Shown in pieces: positions 61,126-64,000 of a stretch of 64,000 nucleotides of DNA (its first letter is position 1; every line of letters starts with the position of its first letter). Under the pieces are notes generated by a model. It was not told where the DNA came from. It did not search any database and worked only from the letters and a program-made list of their open reading frames with translations. The position numbers were made by a program, and so were the translations under genes. The DNA comes from Oscillospiraceae bacterium (GTDB lineage Bacteria; Bacillota_A; Clostridia; Oscillospirales; Ruminococcaceae). The stretch is from the NCBI GenBank assembly GCA_017829075.1, contig JAGAJA010000057.1:1-64000 (forward strand), written 5' to 3'.

Positions 61126-63303
61126 ATGAGATCTATAAGAATTATTGCGGCTGTGGCTGCCGTCGTGACTGCTTTTTCGCTGTCCGGCTGTTCAAATGTT
61201 GCAGAGCGGCTGCTGGAAGCATATGAATCTGAATCCAACATAAACTCGGAAACCTCTTCTCAGACAACGGAAGCCCCCGATCAGACATCTGGAAATCCGC
61301 TGCCTGCGCCGGAGAATGGAAATGACGGACAGGATTATGTGAGCGGAGCGACACGGCTTTCCATGTCCGGCGGCGGTCTTGGGATAGAGCGTCGCACCCG
61401 CTCAGATGAAAGCCCGATGGCGGAGAGCGGCTGGACGATACTTCTGTACCTGTGCGGCACCGACCTTGAAAGCGACGGAGCGGCGGCATATACCGACCTG
61501 TGCGAGGCTGTCAGCGCAAAATACAGCGACGATGTGCGCCTTGTCATACAGACCGGAGGTACATATGAGTGGTATGCCGACTTCTCAAACACGTCAATGC
61601 AGCGCTTTGTAAACATTGACGGAGATATAGAGCTTGTAGACGAGGTGCGGGACGGAAGCATGGGCGACCCGGATACCCTTTCGGAGTTCGTTTCGTGGGG
61701 AGTAGAAAATTACCCTGCAAAGCACATGGGGCTTGTTCTTTGGAATCACGGCGGCGGCAGCATAAGCGGAGTTTGCTTTGATGAGAAGAACAATAACGAC
61801 AGCCTTTCCCTCAGGGAGATAGACCGGGCGTTGAACTCTGTTTACGATCAGATGACCGACAAGTTTGAATTCATCGGATTTGACGCCTGCCTTATGAGCA
61901 CGCTGGAAACTGCGAATATACTCGTTCCGTATGCGAGATATATGTTCGCTTCAGAGGAAACTGAGCCGGGCGGCGGCTGGAATTACTGCGATATAATGAA
62001 CTATCTTGCGGAAAATCCGGACGCGGACGGGGCGGAGCTTGGAAAAATGCAGTGTGAGAGCTACTACCGGCACTGCATAGACAACGGCGATTCCGTTGGA
62101 ACGACCTTTGCGATAACCGATCTTTCAAAGCTTGACGATCTGCTGGTTTCATTCAACAGGACTGCGCAGGAAATGTACGAGAGCGGAAGGCTGAACGATA
62201 TTGCCCGCGCGGTGTATTCGGCGGATAATTTCGGCGGCAACAACCGAAGCGAGGGCTACACTAACATGGTGGATCTTGCGGGGCTGCTTAAGGCTGTCGA
62301 GCCGTATGCGCCCTCTGCTTCAGAGGCGCTGGAGGATCTGAGAGAAGCTGTCATCTATAACATTACAGGAACCCAGCATTCCGGTGCAGGAGGACTGTCG
62401 CTGTATTATCCACTTGCCGTTCAAGGCTCTCAGGAACTGTCGATTTTCTCGGATATCTGCACCAGCAGCTATTATCTTGCCTTCGTGGACGCGGCTGCCT
62501 ACGGCACTACCGGCGGAGATATCGCAGGCTATGATAACAGCGACATCATTGGCGACTTCGTTGACTTCTGGGATTATGATTATATCGCTGACGATGATAT
62601 TGGCACAAACAGCGGTGATTTCGACATCATAGGCGGCGACAGCACTATCAGAGTAGACGATATTTATTTTGATGATGACGGAATTTACACGGTTCATCTC
62701 TCTGACATGGACGCGTTCAACTATGCTACCTGCTGCCTTTTCATGGAGCTGGATGGCGCCAGTGTTTTCATTGGCGAGGACGATGAGGTCATCATCGACT
62801 ACGATAATATGCTGCTTGAGGACAATTTTGACGGTACATGGCCTTCTCTGGACGGAATGCCTCTAGCCATTGAAACGGTGAGCGTGACCTACGATCTGAG
62901 CGTATACACCTGCCCGGTGCTTCTTAACGGTAAGCAGACAAATCTCCGAATTGAATATGACTGGATCGCCGGGGAATGGCGGGTGGTCGGAGCATGGGCG
63001 GGAATTGACCCGGAAACCGGCGCCGCTGCAAGGGAAACTGTAACTCTCCGTGACGGCGATGTGATATGCCCGGCGTATTATGTGATGACTGACGAGTATG
63101 ATGATTACATATACGGCGATGAATACACGGTGAACGGCGATATCAAGATAGAGTATTCTGAGCTTTACGAGGGAGATTACAGCTATTCTATGATGCTGTA
63201 TGATGTTTACGGAAATTTTTATCTCACCGACAGCGTTACATTCACCTGCGATGAAAACGGCGACCTGTACTTCTATCCTGACGAGCTGGAATATTATTAC
63301 TGA
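61126..63303 (+). CDS. Clostripain-family (C11) cysteine protease, lipoprotein
   Basis: A 725-aa exported lipoprotein (lipobox LSGC near residue 21) with a Ser/Glu-rich linker (about 25-100). The C11 protease domain starts at GWTILLYLCGTDLES (about 105); His208 lies in WNHGGG and Cys255 in FDACLMS, the clostripain dyad. An acidic Asp/Tyr-rich segment (about 470-500) precedes a C-terminal beta domain. It is an intact paralogue of the broken gene at 55-57 kb. Clostripains cleave after Arg; specificity here is unknown. Confidence 0.88.
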   Translation: MRSIRIIAAVAAVVTAFSLSGCSNVAERLLEAYESESNINSETSSQTTEAPDQTSGNPLPAPENGNDGQDYVSGATRLSMSGGGLGIERRTRSDESPMAESGWTILLYLCGTDLESDGAAAYTDLCEAVSAKYSDDVRLVIQTGGTYEWYADFSNTSMQRFVNIDGDIELVDEVRDGSMGDPDTLSEFVSWGVENYPAKHMGLVLWNHGGGSISGVCFDEKNNNDSLSLREIDRALNSVYDQMTDKFEFIGFDACLMSTLETANILVPYARYMFASEETEPGGGWNYCDIMNYLAENPDADGAELGKMQCESYYRHCIDNGDSVGTTFAITDLSKLDDLLVSFNRTAQEMYESGRLNDIARAVYSADNFGGNNRSEGYTNMVDLAGLLKAVEPYAPSASEALEDLREAVIYNITGTQHSGAGGLSLYYPLAVQGSQELSIFSDICTSSYYLAFVDAAAYGTTGGDIAGYDNSDIIGDFVDFWDYDYIADDDIGTNSGDFDIIGGDSTIRVDDIYFDDDGIYTVHLSDMDAFNYATCCLFMELDGASVFIGEDDEVIIDYDNMLLEDNFDGTWPSLDGMPLAIETVSVTYDLSVYTCPVLLNGKQTNLRIEYDWIAGEWRVVGAWAGIDPETGAAARETVTLRDGDVICPAYYVMTDEYDDYIYGDEYTVNGDIKIEYSELYEGDYSYSMMLYDVYGNFYLTDSVTFTCDENGDLYFYPDELEYYY

Positions 63304-63333
63304 TATCCTCCGGCTTGCATAACAAATCTGCTG

Positions 63334-63366
63334 AACGCCTCCGGAACTATATTCGGGGGCGTTTTT
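63334..63366 (+). terminator. Terminator after the C11 protease gene
   Basis: Stem AACGCCTCCG (63334-63343) with CGGGGGCGTT (63354-63363), then TTT. Confidence 0.85.
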
Positions 63367-63491
63367 GGCAGAAATTTATAAAACCTTATTGGTCATATTT
63401 TACTTTGATAAATGTAATATAAAGTCGAAAAAAGCGAATAATAGCTATGGCGGAACTCATTTCCGCAAGAAATCTGAAAGGTGGAAATAAT

Positions 63492-63701
63492 ATGTGGATC
63501 GACAAGCTTGCTCTAACGCTTCTTATAATCGGAGGACTTAACTGGGGACTTATCGGTATTTTCAGCTTTGACCTTGTTGCGTGGATCTTTGGAGGTCAAG
63601 GCGCTGTGATCAGCCGGATCGTCTATATCCTTGTGGCGCTTTCGGCTGCATGGTGCATATCGCTGCTTTTCCGGGACAGCACTTCCCCGGAGCACGCGTA
63701 A
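63492..63701 (+). CDS. DUF378 small membrane protein
   Basis: A 69-aa protein with two hydrophobic helices (about 5-27 and 38-60). The motif LNWGLIGIFSFDLVAWIFG is typical of DUF378 (YuzA-like), unknown function. AAAGGTGG precedes the ATG at 63492. It has a terminator at 63726. Confidence 0.82.
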   Translation: MWIDKLALTLLIIGGLNWGLIGIFSFDLVAWIFGGQGAVISRIVYILVALSAAWCISLLFRDSTSPEHA

Positions 63702-63725
63702 TCCTATTAAGGTATTTTTACCGAC

Positions 63726-63780
63726 CGGCTTTGTGACTGATGCGCTGTTTTGAGCAAAAGTCACAAAGCCGTGTTGTTTA
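63726..63780 (+). terminator. Hairpin terminator after the DUF378 gene
   Basis: A 13-bp perfect stem (63726-63738 with 63759-63771), then TGTTGTTTATTTT; the U tract is interrupted. Confidence 0.65.
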
Positions 63781-64000
63781 TTTTGCTTGATTTGTGCATT
63801 TAAATCCCATAAAAATACAATATTGTATTTAAAACACTAAATGTATATCAAACCAGAGAAGCCTTTTTTGTGAGGTTTGCACGAAAAAAATAAAATTGCC
63901 AAAAAGTTATTGACAAATCCGATAATTCACGGTATAATATAGACAAATAAATGGTCAGAGTTCATAATCTCCGTTCATTTGTTTTGTTTAGTTGTCTCCT
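63772..64000. promoter_or_regulatory. Window end: palindrome and promoter for a gene beyond the edge
   Basis: A perfect 18-bp palindrome (63813-63830, AAATACAATATTGTATTT) lies 80 bp before a strong plus-strand promoter: TTGACA (63910-63915), 17 bp, TATAAT (63933-63938). The gene it drives lies outside the window. Confidence 0.7.

Overview
The window looks like chromosome from an anaerobic, fibre-degrading Firmicute of the Ruminococcus type (Oscillospiraceae). Evidence: a GH94 cellobiose phosphorylase, a secreted GH5 cellulase-like lipoprotein, a GH2 beta-galactosidase, long-form HPF, Rex, a leucine T-box, a tandem glycine riboswitch, a two-subunit L-serine dehydratase, clostripain-type proteases and many sigma-A promoters with exact 17-bp spacers. 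There are no rRNA genes, no CRISPR array and no complete IS or prophage. Small non-autonomous palindromic elements and structured RNAs are unusually frequent.

Layout. 0-9 kb: cellobiose phosphorylase with a LacI-type operator, hpf, a transglutaminase-like surface protein, a MalK-type ATPase, two paralogous membrane proteins and a MoxR ATPase. 9-15 kb: two hypotheticals, a GGDEF-EAL protein that appears catalytically dead, and an ECF sigma/anti-sigma pair. 15-19.5 kb (minus strand): amidohydrolase and a fumarase-alpha/fabD/aroE/aroK run. 19.7-27.2 kb (plus): a type II fatty-acid operon fabH-fabG-fabF-accB-fabZ-accC-accD-accA followed by separately promoted acpP; no enoyl-ACP reductase is present. 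27.3-32.5 kb: a riboswitch-like leader of unrecognised class before a DUF2798 membrane protein, then aconitase, a hidden 51-aa membrane peptide, NADP-isocitrate dehydrogenase and Rex. 32.6-38 kb: MerR regulator, membrane-anchored tandem PP2C, macro-HTH protein, sortase-type surface protein and vWA protein. 38.1-40.6 kb: T-box-leuA and tRNA-Thr/tRNA-Tyr. 41-45 kb: an A+T-richer island with a TetR regulator whose operator recurs at three promoters. 45-50 kb: AraC/LacZ/GH5 glycan module. 50.4-54 kb: ptsI, ptsH, fruK and a frameshifted DeoR regulator. 54.4-63.3 kb: two C11 proteases (one broken), the glycine riboswitch with serine dehydratase, mgsA and minD.

Most striking signals. (1) The first aptamer of the glycine riboswitch carries an insertion of about 180 nt made of two three-hairpin domains, each closed by its own stem. 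(2) A structured RNA occurs twice (27.4 and 35.8 kb) with matching sequence and compensatory differences; one copy has a full promoter/antiterminator/terminator/gene arrangement. (3) A MITE family with 3-bp target duplications has one copy inside the aconitase leader. (4) Two divergent promoters share one palindrome as both -35 boxes (araC/lacZ). (5) PP2C, macro and vWA genes suggest a TerY-P-like signalling locus. Everything here was read by eye; family names rest on motif recognition and no database search was run.
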